From NCBI GenBank assembly GCA_965240325.2, contig OZ251236.1, positions 310,001 to 374,000 on the forward strand: a stretch of 64,000 nucleotides of DNA, written 5' to 3'. Source of the stretch: Rebecca billardiae RCC1528. Taxonomy: Eukaryota > Haptophyta. Position numbers and translations under genes: made by a program. Positions 42,253 through 52,956 of this stretch are shown piece by piece. The notes under the pieces are model-generated. The model saw only the letters and a program-made list of their open reading frames with translations. It searched no databases and was not told the origin of the DNA. Position 1 is the first letter of the stretch; each line of letters starts with the position of its first letter.

Positions 42253-44743
42253 CACGCGCGCTCGTGCCGGCCGCGGCCGCGTTGGGCGGCGCGGGCGAAG
42301 CCGGGTCTCGCGAGAGCGCTGACGGCATCCGCGCGGCCGCGGCGCGGCCGTCGCCGTTGGGTGTGGAGTCGGCGGTTTGCGAGGCGGCGGGGCCGGTGAG
42401 CGGCGCTTTGAGGATGCGCGGCGTGCCCCCCGGCGAGCTGTACACGGCGGGGCGCGGCGCGGGGAGCCCTCCGCCCCTGTCCACGCCCGCGCCCTTGGCG
42501 GCCGCTTGCCGTCCGTGCGCGCCGCCGAGTCCCCGCACGCCCGTCGGCGGCGAGTGCGCCGCCTCCGCACCCCACAGCAGCAGAGCCATGTCCAGCTCAA
42601 AGGTGAGGCCGCGGCCCGCGCCGGGCGAGGAGAGGCGCAGCTCCGAGTCCGGCGAGTGCAGCTTGAGGATCTGCCGCGTGATTGAGAGCCCGAGCCCGGT
42701 GCCGCCCGAGCCCTGCAATAATCCCTGACCCACCTGGGTAAATGGGTCGGCCGAGTGTAACTGCTCCAGGTCGGCTGGCTCGAGCCCGACGCCCGTGTCC
42801 ATCACGGCGAGGTGGACGTGGCGCCAGCCCTCGTGGCCCTGCGCGTGCACCGTCTCCCACACGCGCAGGCTGATGCACCCGCCCGCGTCGGTAAACTTGA
42901 GCTGCCGCCGGGCGCGCGGCGCGGCGCGCGGCGGGCGGGGGCGGCGCGGCGGTTGGCGGAGAGATGGGCGTGCGCGCCGCCGCCGCGCGCCGCGCACACC
43001 CGCGCCGCGCGCTGCCGCGCGCGCGCGCGCGCGCTCGCTGCACGCACCGCGTTGGACACGCCGTTGTGCACGCACTGCTGTAACCGCCGGATGTCGCCGA
43101 GAAAATGCATCGAGTCCAGAACGGGCGGCAGCGGCTCGGCCACAAGCCGGATCTTTTTATTCCGCGCCGCGGCGCCGAACCGGAGGAGCGCCGAGTCGAC
43201 GAGCTGCGAGATGCGCATCGGGTTGAGCACGAGGACGAGCCGCCCGCTGTCGATCCGCTCAAAGTCTGCGCGCGGCGCGGCGCGGCAGGCACACGCGGGC
43301 CGGGCGCGCGCGGCGCACGCACCGCAGCGGCGCGCGCGGCGCGGGACCGCGGCAGCAGCGCGTGGCGTGAGCGCGCGCGCCGAGTGCGCAGGCAAGCGCG
43401 GGCGCGCGCGCGCGCGCACGGCTCGGGCGCGCTCCACCCGCCGCACACCCGACGCGCGCGCGCACGGCGCGGCGGCGCGCGCGCGCACCGAGCATGTCCG
43501 AGACACTCTGTTCGATGGCGTTCACACACTCGCCCATCGCCCCGACCTGGTGCTGCACGTCAGGACTGCCGACGGGGCGGTCGGGCGGGAGCGCCTTGAG
43601 GAGGGCGACGACGCCGGAGGCGGCGAGGAGCGGGCTGCGCAGGTCGTGCATCACCACGCGGATCAGCCGCGCGCGCGCCTGCTTCGCGTCCTGCGCGCTC
43701 GTCAGCTGCACCGTGCGCCTTTGCTCCAGCCTCTGCGCGTGCCGCCGCTCCTGTGCCTCGAGCTGCACGGTCCGGTGCAGGTGGAACTGGCCGCGCTCGA
43801 GGAGGGCGGCGTGGCGCCGGCCGTAGAGGAGGGCGAGCCCGACGAGCCCGAGCGCCGTCGTGACGTACGCCTCGTCCGCCACGCTCATCCCCGGCAGCGG
43901 CAACAGCGCCGCAGTGAGCGCGCTTGAGCCGACGGCGACGCTCACCGCCAGCGCAAACGCAGGCGCCGACAGCGGCATGAAGACGCCAAAGAAGGCGAGG
44001 AGGACGGCCTCGAGCATGGTGTGCGCGTCGAGCGAGCCGGCCGACACCCCCGCCAGCCCCGCCTCGCCCGCGCCGCCGCCCTCGCCCTCGCCCGCGCTCC
44101 CGAACGCGAGCGCAAGCCGCGCGCGCTGGAGCACAACCGGAGCAAAGCCGAGAATCGCGCACAGCACAAGGGTGCACACGGCCTCGGTGAGGCGGAGGCC
44201 GAGGCGGAGGGCGCGCGCGAGCGGCACGTACGCCGCGAGGCACAGCAGCGAGAGCGAGATCGCCAGCTTCCCGTACGCCACCGACGGCGCCGGGCTCTCC
44301 ACGCTGAACTCCACCGTCGCGACGACGAGAAAGACACACGCCAGCAGCCCGGCCGAGCGCGGCACGTGCGTCTCGAACGCGCGGCGGAGGTAGAACTCGC
44401 GGAAGTCGTCCTCGTACTCGGGGTCGGCGAAGGGCCCCGTCCAGAGCAGGTCCGCCGTGGGGATGTCCACCACCGCCGGCGCCGCGGGCGCGCTCGGCTT
44501 GCGCACGACGAAGGAGGCGGCCATGGCCATCTCCTCGTCATCCGTGCCGCCGCCAGGCGGACTGGCGTCCACGGCGGGGGTGGCGGCGGGCGCGCACGCC
44601 GGGGCGATGGGCGGCACGCTCGGGCGCCTGCGCATGTACGCCGCCACCGCGCTCTCCGCGCCCGCGCTCGCGGAGGGCTGCGACGCCGCGCGGTGCTGCG
44701 AGATCTCGTCGACCGGGATCGAGACCTTCTTCATCGCGCTCAT
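41317..44743 (-). CDS. Membrane hybrid histidine kinase with receiver domain
   Basis: The gene has four exons: 44743-43489, 43265-43048, 42901-41947 and 41789-41317. The introns (223, 146 and 157 bp) begin GTGCGC, GTGCGT and GTGCGT. The product has about 966 residues. About six hydrophobic helices lie between residues 130 and 310 (for example LLACVFLVVATVEF and AISLSLLCLAAYVPLA). The dimerisation/phosphotransfer motif RVVMHDLRSPLL places the phospho-accepting His near residue 366. The ATPase domain has NGVSNALKFT (N box, joined across the second intron), DTGVGL and GSGGTGLGLS. After a Gly/Ala linker a receiver domain shows VLHAEDD and LILIDNQMP, with the phospho-accepting Asp near 782, and GMTGDP joined across the third intron. 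The C-terminal tail is Ala-rich. An upstream in-frame ATG at 44986 would add 81 residues but lies in less GC-rich, non-conserved-looking sequence, so 44743 is preferred. The signal sensed is unknown. Confidence 0.85.
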
Positions 44744-45892
44744 GCCCGCGCGCAGGCACGAGGCCCGGCGCGTTGAAGGGTTGTGCAGTAAGGCTGCCTC
44801 TGAGTGGTGGGCGTGGGGGCTGGTCTCGCCTATGGAGCCCCCCATCGCGTTGCCCTCGTTGGGCATGCCGCTACGCGACGGCGGCCCGTGCCACTCGTCG
44901 CCAGGGCCACACAAACAACGATGGCCAGGTGGAAGGGTGCAAAGCGGCCGCTGCACCTTGGCCTCGTCAATGAATAATTTCGTCATGGTCGCCCGCCCAA
45001 TAGTCGTTGACCAGAGAACATTTGGCGTGTGAGTAATTACATGGGATCGCCTTCTCGATACGGATATCGTCAAAGCCCATCAGACAATGGCGGGTAAACC
45101 TAAACTTCATTACGTGCCGACTGTAGTTCATCAAACACCCTGTATGGGGGTACTACCGACTTACACACGAAGCATACCCGCGGGTATCGTTACGATATCT
45201 CGCTGATTCTCAGACATCTTGAGATAAAGTAGGTGTACATGCACCGACCTACGATTAGTTAAAGTACGACTGATGAGCTAGCTTGAACTACTTTGACTTT
45301 TTACCGTGGGGCGTCGTATTAAAAATGGCGGCCGCGGGCTGAGCGCCCTGGCAGAGGGAGAGAGAATGCGATGCGTCCTGTAGGTTGCGCAGCACGATTC
45401 AACGGTCAGAGCCGGCCGATTGTCATCCATGCTGATTGCCCTCCGTGCTGCTGTGCGATTCCGACCATCGGCCCGCGCCCGCTGCCGCGCTTGGCCAATG
45501 ATTCAGTGCGCGGGGCCGTTCGGTGCTCACGTGAGTGCTGTGCCTAGGGTGATCGTTCCGCATGCGCTTCTTCGGCTGAATTGTGGTGGCCAACATGCAG
45601 TGCACGTGCACCCGAGCACTCGCCGTCGCCTGGTCCATGGGCATGCGCTCCCTTTCGCCTCGGCCCGCGGGCGGCTGCCGCACGCTGGCACCGTGACGAC
45701 TCAGCCAAACGAACGACACCGGCTCACACGCACAGTCAGCTGAGCCGCCAGCGACCGCAGCCTTGGCCGGTCGGCTCGAACGACGCCGCGACGCGCGCAT
45801 CACACTGTCTCCATCGATCCCGAGGGCTCACCAGTGCCGGCTGTTAACAGCAGGCATTGCGCGGCCGCCCGGGTGGCGAAGGGGTCCGGTCA
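44744..45892. other. Intergenic between divergent genes
   Basis: This stretch of over 1.1 kb lies between the starts of the histidine kinase (-) and the hydrolase (+). The part from 45000 to 45330 is comparatively AT-rich. No gene or structured RNA is recognised. It probably holds promoters and 5' UTRs of both neighbours. Confidence 0.5.
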
Positions 45893-47098
45893 ATGTCTAA
45901 AGCAGCCGGGAGCAAAGCGCCGCCAAGCGCGCTTGCGAGCTCTCCGCCTCTCCCCAAGGGCCGGCCCTTGCTCTCCCGTTGCTTCGAGTCTTCGACCGAC
46001 GAAGGTGAGTGTTCCTGGGCGCGGGACGGCGGGAGAATCTCCGGCACGAAAATGTCGTTGTCCGGCCTCGTCTCGGCGGTCGTGGGCGTGGCCCTGGCCA
46101 TGTCGACGACCACGCGCGTCGGCGGACGGCTGACCGACCGCACGTACCAATGGAAAGGCTACAACGTGCGCTACCAAGCGGCGGGCGAGGACAACGACGG
46201 GCCGTCCGTCGTGCTCGTGCACGGGTTTGGCGGCAACGCGGACCACTGGCGCGGCAACACGCCCGCGCTCGCAGCCAAGGGCATGCGCACGTACGCGATC
46301 GACCTGCTGGGCTACGGGTACTCGGACAAGCCCGCGCCAACCGACATGGCGCGCGCATGCGGCGAGACGCGCCGCGGCGCCGCCATCACCGGCACGGACG
46401 CGCACCCGTGCGGCTCCGGCTACAACTTTTACACGTGGGCGGACCAGCTGCTCGACTTCGCCAACGACGTGGTGGCCGACCCGCGCGGGGTCGCGCTCGT
46501 GTGCAACTCGATCGGCTCGGTCGCCGGCCTCCAGGCCGCGCTCGACGGCGGCGACCAGTCCGTGCGCGGCGTCTTCCTCCTCGACCCGTCGCTGCGGATG
46601 CTGCACGTGCGGCGGCAGAACCCGCTGCAACGGCCGCTGACCTCGGCGCTGCAGACGGTGCTGCGCGAGACGCCGCTGGGGCTGGCGTTCTTCGACTCGG
46701 TGGCCAAGCCCGAGACGGTGCGCACCGTGCTGCGCCAGGCGTACGGCGTGAAGGACCGCGTCGACGACGAGCTCATCGACGCCATCCTCACGCCCGGCCG
46801 CGCGGACGGCGCGGCGCGCGTGTTCCTTGACTTCATCTCGTACAGCGGAGGGCCTCTGCCCGAGGACCTGCTCGAGCGGCTCGCGCAGTCGCCCTCGCGC
46901 TCGTCGCAGCCCGTGTGGATCGCGTGGGGCGAGGACGACCCGTGGGAGCCCATCGCGATGGGCCGGCAGTACGCCGAGTACGACAGCGTCGAGCGCTTCA
47001 TCCCGCTCAAGGGACTGGGCCACTGCCCGATGGACGAGGCGCCGCACATTGTCAACCCGCTGATCGAGGAGTTCGCCGCGCGCGCGTTCGGCCAATAG
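45893..47098 (+). CDS. Alpha/beta hydrolase (pheophytinase/haloalkane-dehalogenase-like fold)
   Basis: The predicted product has 401 residues in one exon. It is a classical alpha/beta hydrolase: LVHGFGGNADHWRGN (oxyanion region, about residue 108), IDLLGYGYSDKP, the nucleophile elbow VCNSIGS (Ser near 206), the acid GEDDPW (about 347) and the base GLGHCP (His near 378). The order and the YTWADQLLDFANDVV segment resemble plant and algal plastid hydrolases of the pheophytinase/chlorophyll dephytylase kind, but the substrate cannot be read from sequence. The N-terminus has a Ser/Pro-rich leader and then a hydrophobic stretch (SGLVSAVVGVALAMS), possibly a plastid or membrane targeting region. The first ATG is at 45893; 46052 (MSLSGLV) is an alternative start. 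A good GTGAGT sequence at 46004 is not needed for the frame and is probably not used. Confidence 0.8.
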   Translation: MSKAAGSKAPPSALASSPPLPKGRPLLSRCFESSTDEGECSWARDGGRISGTKMSLSGLVSAVVGVALAMSTTTRVGGRLTDRTYQWKGYNVRYQAAGEDNDGPSVVLVHGFGGNADHWRGNTPALAAKGMRTYAIDLLGYGYSDKPAPTDMARACGETRRGAAITGTDAHPCGSGYNFYTWADQLLDFANDVVADPRGVALVCNSIGSVAGLQAALDGGDQSVRGVFLLDPSLRMLHVRRQNPLQRPLTSALQTVLRETPLGLAFFDSVAKPETVRTVLRQAYGVKDRVDDELIDAILTPGRADGAARVFLDFISYSGGPLPEDLLERLAQSPSRSSQPVWIAWGEDDPWEPIAMGRQYAEYDSVERFIPLKGLGHCPMDEAPHIVNPLIEEFAARAFGQ

Positions 47099-47949
47099 CC
47101 GCCGGGGTCGGCGCGCGGGCGGGAGGCGGGCGGGCGGTGTGTCCGAGCGCTGCGCGGTTGCCCCGGTGGCAGCCTGAACGGGAACAGGAGCTCTCCGCCT
47201 GACTCGAGTCACGGCGTACGGACTACGTCGACTGCTCACGTCGACGACAGCGTGGGCGTGATGAACTCGCGGCGCACTCGCCGCAGCCGCCCGCCATCGC
47301 AGCACTTGGCCACTTCGAATTTGCAGCGATTGCTGCAGGCTTCCGGCTCCTGCGAAGACGAGCCACACCGCGCGCCGCCGCCGACAAGTCCGTGGACCGT
47401 CAGTCACCCGGCGGCCCCGCGCCGGTTATTGCTCATCAGGCGCGGTCAGGGACCGAGCGGTCGAGTGGACCCGCGGGCGCGGCCTTTGAACCCGCTACGG
47501 TAATATGAATAATAACCGATCCTCGGACTCCTCGGGGGAACTCGTCATGACGATTCATGAGTCATGATGGACATGGCCATATGGGCCGTCAGCATCCAAA
47601 CCGATCGGACTTGACGAATATACATCTGCTGACTTATATCTGCGGATGCAAGAACATTATTACATGCGCCTTAGCGCCGGCCGGCGGCAGCCGGGTCCGG
47701 ACGGCGGCCCGCGGCCGCACCGTCCAGGCGCCAGTGCCGCACTCACAGCAGCACGGCAGGGCTGATCCCCGGGCAAGGCTTGCGCGGATGCGTCCAGAGC
47801 GGTGGACGCGCGCAAGCCTCAACGCCGTGGATCGGATCAGACTCGCATGCACCCTCGCGGGTTGAGCAGCGTGTCGTCATGTTAGCCCTGACGTACTGCG
47901 CGTGCATCGCGGCGGCATCAACTGTCGGGGGGCCGAGCGAGCGTCAGGC
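47099..47949. other. Gene-free stretch
   Basis: This is the 3' flank of the hydrolase. An AT-richer patch lies at 47490-47670. Nothing coding is recognised in any frame. Confidence 0.5.
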
Positions 47950-48180
47950 TTAGTCCTCGATGCCGAGGACGTCCTCCTTGTACATCTGCATGCGCTGCTG
48001 GATGTCGGCCTTCGCCGGCCAGCCGTATTTTCGGTACAGGTCGCGCTGTGCCCCCTTCCACACGACCACACCCGTGCCCGAGGCGATGATCACCTCGCTC
48101 CTCTGCCCGAGCTTTGCCGAGACCGAGGCCTGTGGCAGCACCTCCTTGATGAAACGAATGGCTGCATCGCGCTCCTGCAT
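47950..48180 (-). CDS. Small protein of unknown function (76 residues)
   Basis: This is a compact, soluble-looking reading frame with balanced composition, unlike the Arg/Ala-rich chance frames around it. It starts MQERDAAIRFIKEVLP, contains EVIIASGTGVVVWKG and KYGWPAKADIQQRMQMYKED, and stops at 47950. No family is recognised. The beta-strand GTGVVVW followed by a helical C-terminus suggests a small alpha/beta fold. An upstream exon is possible because the frame starts abruptly, but no GCAG acceptor immediately before the ATG was proven. Confidence 0.5.
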   Translation of the reverse strand: MQERDAAIRFIKEVLPQASVSAKLGQRSEVIIASGTGVVVWKGAQRDLYRKYGWPAKADIQQRMQMYKEDVLGIED

Positions 48181-48662
48181 GCCACCGTCTCAGCTGGATC
48201 CGAACGTCACGACAAAGGAGGTCGCCATTCTGCTGCTGGGTGTGGGGGCTCGCCGCGGGGGTCAGGAGGCTGCCGGCGCACTTGTCGCCCGCCACTGCTT
48301 GCGTGATGCGACGGTTCAGCGAACGTGCAGTGACTCGTTGCAAACTTGGCCGGGAGATTCCGTCCGGGGCCCGCGAATATGCGCGAGTCCTGCCGAAGGC
48401 CGACACTGGCTGCCGCTCACTGGGGCGGCTGGCGACGGAAGAGTGATGAGCCTGGAGTTTTTAGAGAAAAGAGTATAACGGAAAGACTCGCGCTGTCGGG
48501 AAAATCATCCGAAAATGCGGCCGCTTTTCGCGCGCCTTTTCTTCATCAGCATTTGTAGAATTCTTGTGGTGCGGAACCCAGGTCCCGCGCAACGAGCTCG
48601 TTCCGGCGCGGCGGATCGAGGAAGGCGCGCCCAGCGGCAGGGGCCCGCGGTGGGGCGGGCGA
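48181..48662. other. Intergenic between divergent genes
   Basis: No gene is seen. The part near 48450-48560 is A-rich and lies about 100-200 bp upstream of the nucleoside-phosphorylase-like gene, so it may include its promoter. Confidence 0.45.
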
Positions 48663-50524
48663 ATGCGACACCGCGGCGCGCGCTCCGACGGGGCGCCGTC
48701 CGACCCGCTCCTTGACGGCTCGACCCAGGGCCAGTGCTGCTGGTTCGAGCTCTCGCGCACCGCGGTCGTGATCGTGCTGTTTGCGCTCGCGTCGCTCGCG
48801 ATCGCCCTCGTGGTCGCGGTGATCGCGCTGCTGCTCAAGAACTACCAGGAGTACGGCATCGGCGTGACCCCGACGGGGAGCGATCCGTACGCCACGGGCC
48901 GCTTTGTCCCGTGCATCTACGGCTCGTTCCCGTGCCTGTGGAACTGGAACATGTCGAGCACGGACTGGGGGTACGTGTGCACTCTTGGCAACGACTGCCC
49001 GAACGACTCGGGCGCGCGGCCCACGCTGTCGGTGGTGATGGCGACGCTGGGCGAGGGGGAGGCGGAGATCATCGAGAGCTCGATGCGTGCCGTCTCCGTC
49101 GAGGTGCACCAGGTCTTCTGCGACCGCGTGCTGCACGGGCTCCTGCGCTCGCACAAGATCCTGCTGGTCACCGTTACGCACGGCCGCGACCGCGCCTCGG
49201 TGTGCATGTCGGACCTGCTGCGGCTGTACGGCCGGCTGATCAAGGAGGTGATCTTCGTCGGCACGGGCCGCTTCTCCCCCCGCGCCGGCGGCATCCTCGA
49301 CTCCTCCAAAAACTGCTCGCAGGCCGCGCCCGCGCTCGAGCCCGCGCCCAAATCCGGCCCAGCCGTCAAGCTCAGCCTGATTGGAGATGTGTGCATCTCA
49401 AGCATCACCTCGAGCTGGGACTGCCAGCGCTGCGCGGACGACGACGACCCGAACCTCGTGCCGTCGGACTCGACGCCGTGGTGGTCCGCGTGCCGCAAGA
49501 TGCACTGCGAGCTGCGCTCCGTCGCACCCGTGGCCGACGTGCCTCCTTCATGGGGCGTCCAGCCCGCCGCCTTTGCGGCGCGCGCCGGTGGGAGCCGCGA
49601 CGCGCGCTCGGGCGGCGGCGGCGCGGCGGCGCCGGGACCTCGGCTCAAGAGCCAGATCTCGAGCGACAGCGGCGACGTCCCCGCGATGACGCCCTCCTTC
49701 TCCCCGGGCAGCGACGCGGCTGACTGCGAGTACTGGTCGCAGACCACCGAGCTGTACGATGTCGCGCACTCGCTGATTGCGTCGGACGCGCCGCCCGCGG
49801 CGGTCAGTGGCGAGCTGCGCGACTTCATCGTGCGCTACTGGAGAGCGATGTCGCAGGGCGCGACGCAGGACTACTCGGCCGTGCTGCGCGACACGCCGAT
49901 CGTCCTCGGCGACGGCGAGTGCGCCGAGGCCTCGAGCGAGACCAGGTGGTGCGTGCACCGCGAGCGCTGCGCGGCCTGCGGGCTCGCGCGCGGCGCGGCG
50001 CGCCGGCGCCGGCGCCGACGCCGCGCGACCCGCGCTGACCACGCGGCGCCGCGGCGCCCCACGCGCGCGGCGGCAGGCGAGGCGCGCCCTACGACGAGCT
50101 TGCGCGCCGCGCGGTCTCGCAGGCGATGGCGCACGCGTACGCGGGGCTCGAGCGCTCGGGGCCGCGGCCGCCGCCGGTCGCGGTCTCGGCGCGCGAGGGC
50201 GCCGGCTGGACGAGCGTGTTGGCTGTGCGCGAGCGCTACCTCGACCGGCCGATCCCGTTCGTCAACATCCGCGCGGCGTCGGGGTACACGCACGAGCCCG
50301 TGCACTTCGTGCCGGAGTACGGCGCCTGGCGAGAGACCCTCGGCTGGCTCAACCCGGACGAGCACGAGCGCTTCCGCACGCTCGCGCACGACCAAGCGTC
50401 CGAGATCGCCGCGCGCGCCGTGCTGAGGCTCTTCGACGCGCGGAGGCCCGCCGTGCCGCCAGACCTGCCAATACGCTCAGGGAGCATGGCGGAGCAGCAG
50501 TCGCGCATCATAGAGCTGGGCTGA
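48663..50524 (+). CDS. Membrane-anchored nucleoside-phosphorylase-superfamily protein
   Basis: The gene has two exons, 48663-49948 and 50077-50524, with a 128-bp intron (GTGCGT donor; a donor 3 bp upstream at 49946 would also fit and drop one Trp). The product has about 577 residues. A single hydrophobic helix (TAVVIVLFALASLAIALVVA) at about residues 31-58 after a charged start suggests a type II signal anchor. The lumenal part contains LLVTVTHGRDRAS, then EVIFVGTGRFSPRAGGI and GDVCISSITSSWD. These match the VGTxGxLSPxxxxGDVxI core of purine nucleoside phosphorylase/MTA-SAH nucleosidase-fold proteins, such as plant bark storage proteins. A later PFVNIRAASGY resembles the family's C-terminal conserved strand. 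Many Cys residues around the core fit a lumenal, disulphide-bonded protein. Whether it still cleaves nucleosides is unknown. Confidence 0.68.
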
Positions 50525-51624
50525 TGGTCCGACGCCGCGGATCGCTCTTGATGGCGCGGCCGAGGCCCAGAGCGCCGTCCGTCCGGCCCATCGTCACTGA
50601 TAAGGCCGAAGGCGTGCTGCTCGGGCCGGCGACTCATCAGCCTGTCACTGTGTCAGTGACACTGACATGCAGTGACACTGTCAGGGCGACTCCGTCGTCA
50701 TCACTGGCGGTCCAATAAGGGACCTCCCTGCTTGGGCGGTCCGTTATTATTATATTACTCATCATCGTCGTATTAAATAATGTTTCTTTGTCCTTGAACG
50801 CGTCGTCAAAGTTCTGGAACACGGAGGACTCCATGGTGCTGAACTTTTTTTTGGGCTCCCGGACCGGTCTCTCGCACGATGGCCGCCGAGCGGGCGAGGA
50901 GACGAGACGCCTTGGAGGCCTTGATCCGGGCGCATCCGCTGGTTGGCCGCGGCACCCTGTCGCGCTCGCGCCCCGGGTGCACCTTCGTGCACTGAGAGTC
51001 ACCGATGGGCGAGAATCTGCTCGTCGACTCGAGCAAGCTGCGCGCTGTCCGCGTCGAGCTGCTCGCGCCGGCGGCCACACCTTGAGCTCGCGGCGGTGCG
51101 GGTGTGCGCATGAGCTTGTCGGCTTCGAGCTGCTCGCGCCCCGGGCCGCGCCGTCAGCTCGTGGTGGCACGGGTATGCGCACGAGCTCGTGCTTGGTTGC
51201 AGCTCCTCAGAGGACTGCCACAGCTGGCTGGCTCAGAGCTTGTTCGACGAGTGCTGAGGAGTGCGGTGTGGCCTCATTCGGCGCGGTGCGCCGCAGCGGT
51301 CAATGCGTTGCTCGATCCTGCACTGCACGACTACGTCTTGACTCGAGAGGGAGGCGCCGATATCGGGGCTGTGTGCAATGCGTCATGGCCGCTCGGCGCA
51401 GAGCCGACGCCGCACGAAGCAGCCCTCAGCCAACACCAGCGAACTGACTGACGGGTCTGACCGACTATGCAATCGGAACTTCTGGCGAGTTGGGGCCCTA
51501 TTGAGGCGTCGTATTTGGTCCTTCGATCGGCTGGGGGGAGCCCCCCCCCAGACCCCCCAGAGAGTCTGAATGCACCCCTGCTGGACGTCCCCGACAGTGA
51601 CCGGAGCCGCACGTGGCGTCGTCG
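50525..51624. other. Intergenic with a 70-bp tandem repeat
   Basis: No gene is called. An open frame ending at 51451 has a protein-like end (AVNALLDPALHDYVLTREGG) but no family match and no clean start. A two-copy repeat lies at 51057-51196. Confidence 0.4.
51057..51196. repeat. Two imperfect 70-bp tandem copies
   Basis: Both copies start GAGCTGCTCGCGCC (51057 and 51127) and include GCGCA(T/C)GAGCT. They are diverged but aligned without gaps over most of their length. Confidence 0.6.
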
Positions 51625-52824
51625 TCACAGCGTGCACTCCGGGACCGAGTCGCCCTGCAGCTGGCCGAGCAGCAGTCGGCCGTCGGGGGCCTCGCTCACG
51701 GCCGAGACGGTGGCCACGTGCTCGCCCGTCGAGTCGGCGTACACGTCGACGATGGCGCCGTCAGACGCGCGCAGCTTGAGCACGAGCCCGACCTTCTTGC
51801 GCGTGACGGCGCGGAGCGTCAGCCGGACCATGCGCGCGAGCAAGCCGCGCACGAGCCGGAAGCGCGCAAACTTGAGCAGCGGCGACCACGGGGCGATGAT
51901 GGCGAGCAGGAAGTGCTCGCCATCGGCCGCGCGCACGATCCCGTCGGGGAAGCCCGGCAGCGCGCTCGCGAAGTCCTCGCTCGTGCCCGCGCGCGCGCCC
52001 GCCAGCCACAGCCGGAGCACTCGGAAGCCGAGGGTCTCCACCACCAGCACGAAATCGGCCGAGGCGCTCAGCGCGACGCCGTTGGCAAACCAGAGGCCCT
52101 GGAGCAGCGTGCGCACCTCGCGCGTGGCCGGGTCGTACTCGAGGAGCTTGCCCGTCGCGTCGCCGCGCATCTGGCACCGCAGGTACCCGTGCATCGTGTC
52201 GTAGAACGGCCCGTGCGCCGAGCGCGTCAGCTCGACCGGCTCGCGCGTCGAGCTGCTGAAGTAGACGCGCCCGTACGGCCTCGAGGGGTCAGGGGCGACG
52301 TCGAGGTCGTTGGCGTACGGGTCGAGGCTGTGCAGGATGCGCAGCTCGCGCGAGGGCAGGTGCAGCTCGAGCAGGCCCTTCAGCGAGTCGCAGACGAGCA
52401 GGTGCTCGCCGCCGGGCGCCAGGTGGTAGCCCAGCGGCCGCCCTGGGCCCACGTATGCGACGCGGCGCGTGTCGTACCCGCCGCCGCTCCGCGGTGATGG
52501 GTCGAGGCGGAAGAGGGCCCCGGTACGATCGAGGGCGAGGAGCGAGCCGTTCGACGTGGCGATCACCGACTCGGCCCCGATCACCGCGCCGCGCGCGTGG
52601 TGCGTGCACGTCTCGCGCAGACGCTCCCGTGGGTCCCTCTGCAAGACTCGCGCGAGCGCACCCTCACTGGCCACGAGCCGCCGGGCGCGCTCGGGCGAGA
52701 CGGCGAGCACAGGGCCGGTGCCATCCGGCATGAACATCAAGGCATAGCTGCACGCGAGCCCGACGAGCAGCGCGACCGCAGAGTGCGCCACGAGGAAAAT
52801 CGCGATGGACGTAGCGGACGGCAT
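51625..52824 (-). CDS. Strictosidine-synthase-like / APMAP-type beta-propeller membrane protein
   Basis: The predicted product has 399 residues in one exon. It starts with a hydrophobic signal anchor (IAIFLVAHSAVALLVGLACS). The rest matches the six-bladed propeller of strictosidine synthase-like/APMAP proteins: ANDLDVAPD, RVYFSSSTREP, MRGDATGKLLEYDPATREV, GLWFANGVALS, FVLVVETLGFRVLRLWL and LPGFPDGIVRAADG, in family order and at near family length. In plants the founding enzyme makes strictosidine. Most relatives, including APMAP, have arylesterase or unknown activity, so no alkaloid role is claimed. The first ATG is 52824; a GTG 12 bases upstream is not used as a start here. No intron is needed. 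Confidence 0.85.
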   Translation of the reverse strand: MPSATSIAIFLVAHSAVALLVGLACSYALMFMPDGTGPVLAVSPERARRLVASEGALARVLQRDPRERLRETCTHHARGAVIGAESVIATSNGSLLALDRTGALFRLDPSPRSGGGYDTRRVAYVGPGRPLGYHLAPGGEHLLVCDSLKGLLELHLPSRELRILHSLDPYANDLDVAPDPSRPYGRVYFSSSTREPVELTRSAHGPFYDTMHGYLRCQMRGDATGKLLEYDPATREVRTLLQGLWFANGVALSASADFVLVVETLGFRVLRLWLAGARAGTSEDFASALPGFPDGIVRAADGEHFLLAIIAPWSPLLKFARFRLVRGLLARMVRLTLRAVTRKKVGLVLKLRASDGAIVDVYADSTGEHVATVSAVSEAPDGRLLLGQLQGDSVPECTL

Positions 52825-52956
52825 GCTGAATTCCACTATTACCTACTTGATAAAAAAGCCGCCTCGATCGACGAAAATGCGACGCGACTTTGATTTCTTA
52901 TTTGGCTTTTTTTAATGCGCGGGTTGCGGCCTTCGTCCGATCCGAGCTGCCCGTCG

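Noticed and set aside
44744-45073. Upstream extension of the histidine kinase (ATG at 44986, or a TTG at 45073)
   Set aside because: The added sequence is of lower GC and has no conserved features. The ATG at 44743 is preferred, though 44986 remains possible.
46004-46010. Good GTGAGT donor inside the hydrolase gene
   Set aside because: The frame is continuous across it and no GCAG acceptor nearby keeps the hydrolase frame, so it is probably unused.
51104-51451. Plus-strand frame ending AVNALLDPALHDYVLTREGG
   Set aside because: It looks somewhat protein-like, but the frame closes just upstream (stop at 51083), no acceptor is clear, and it overlaps a tandem repeat.
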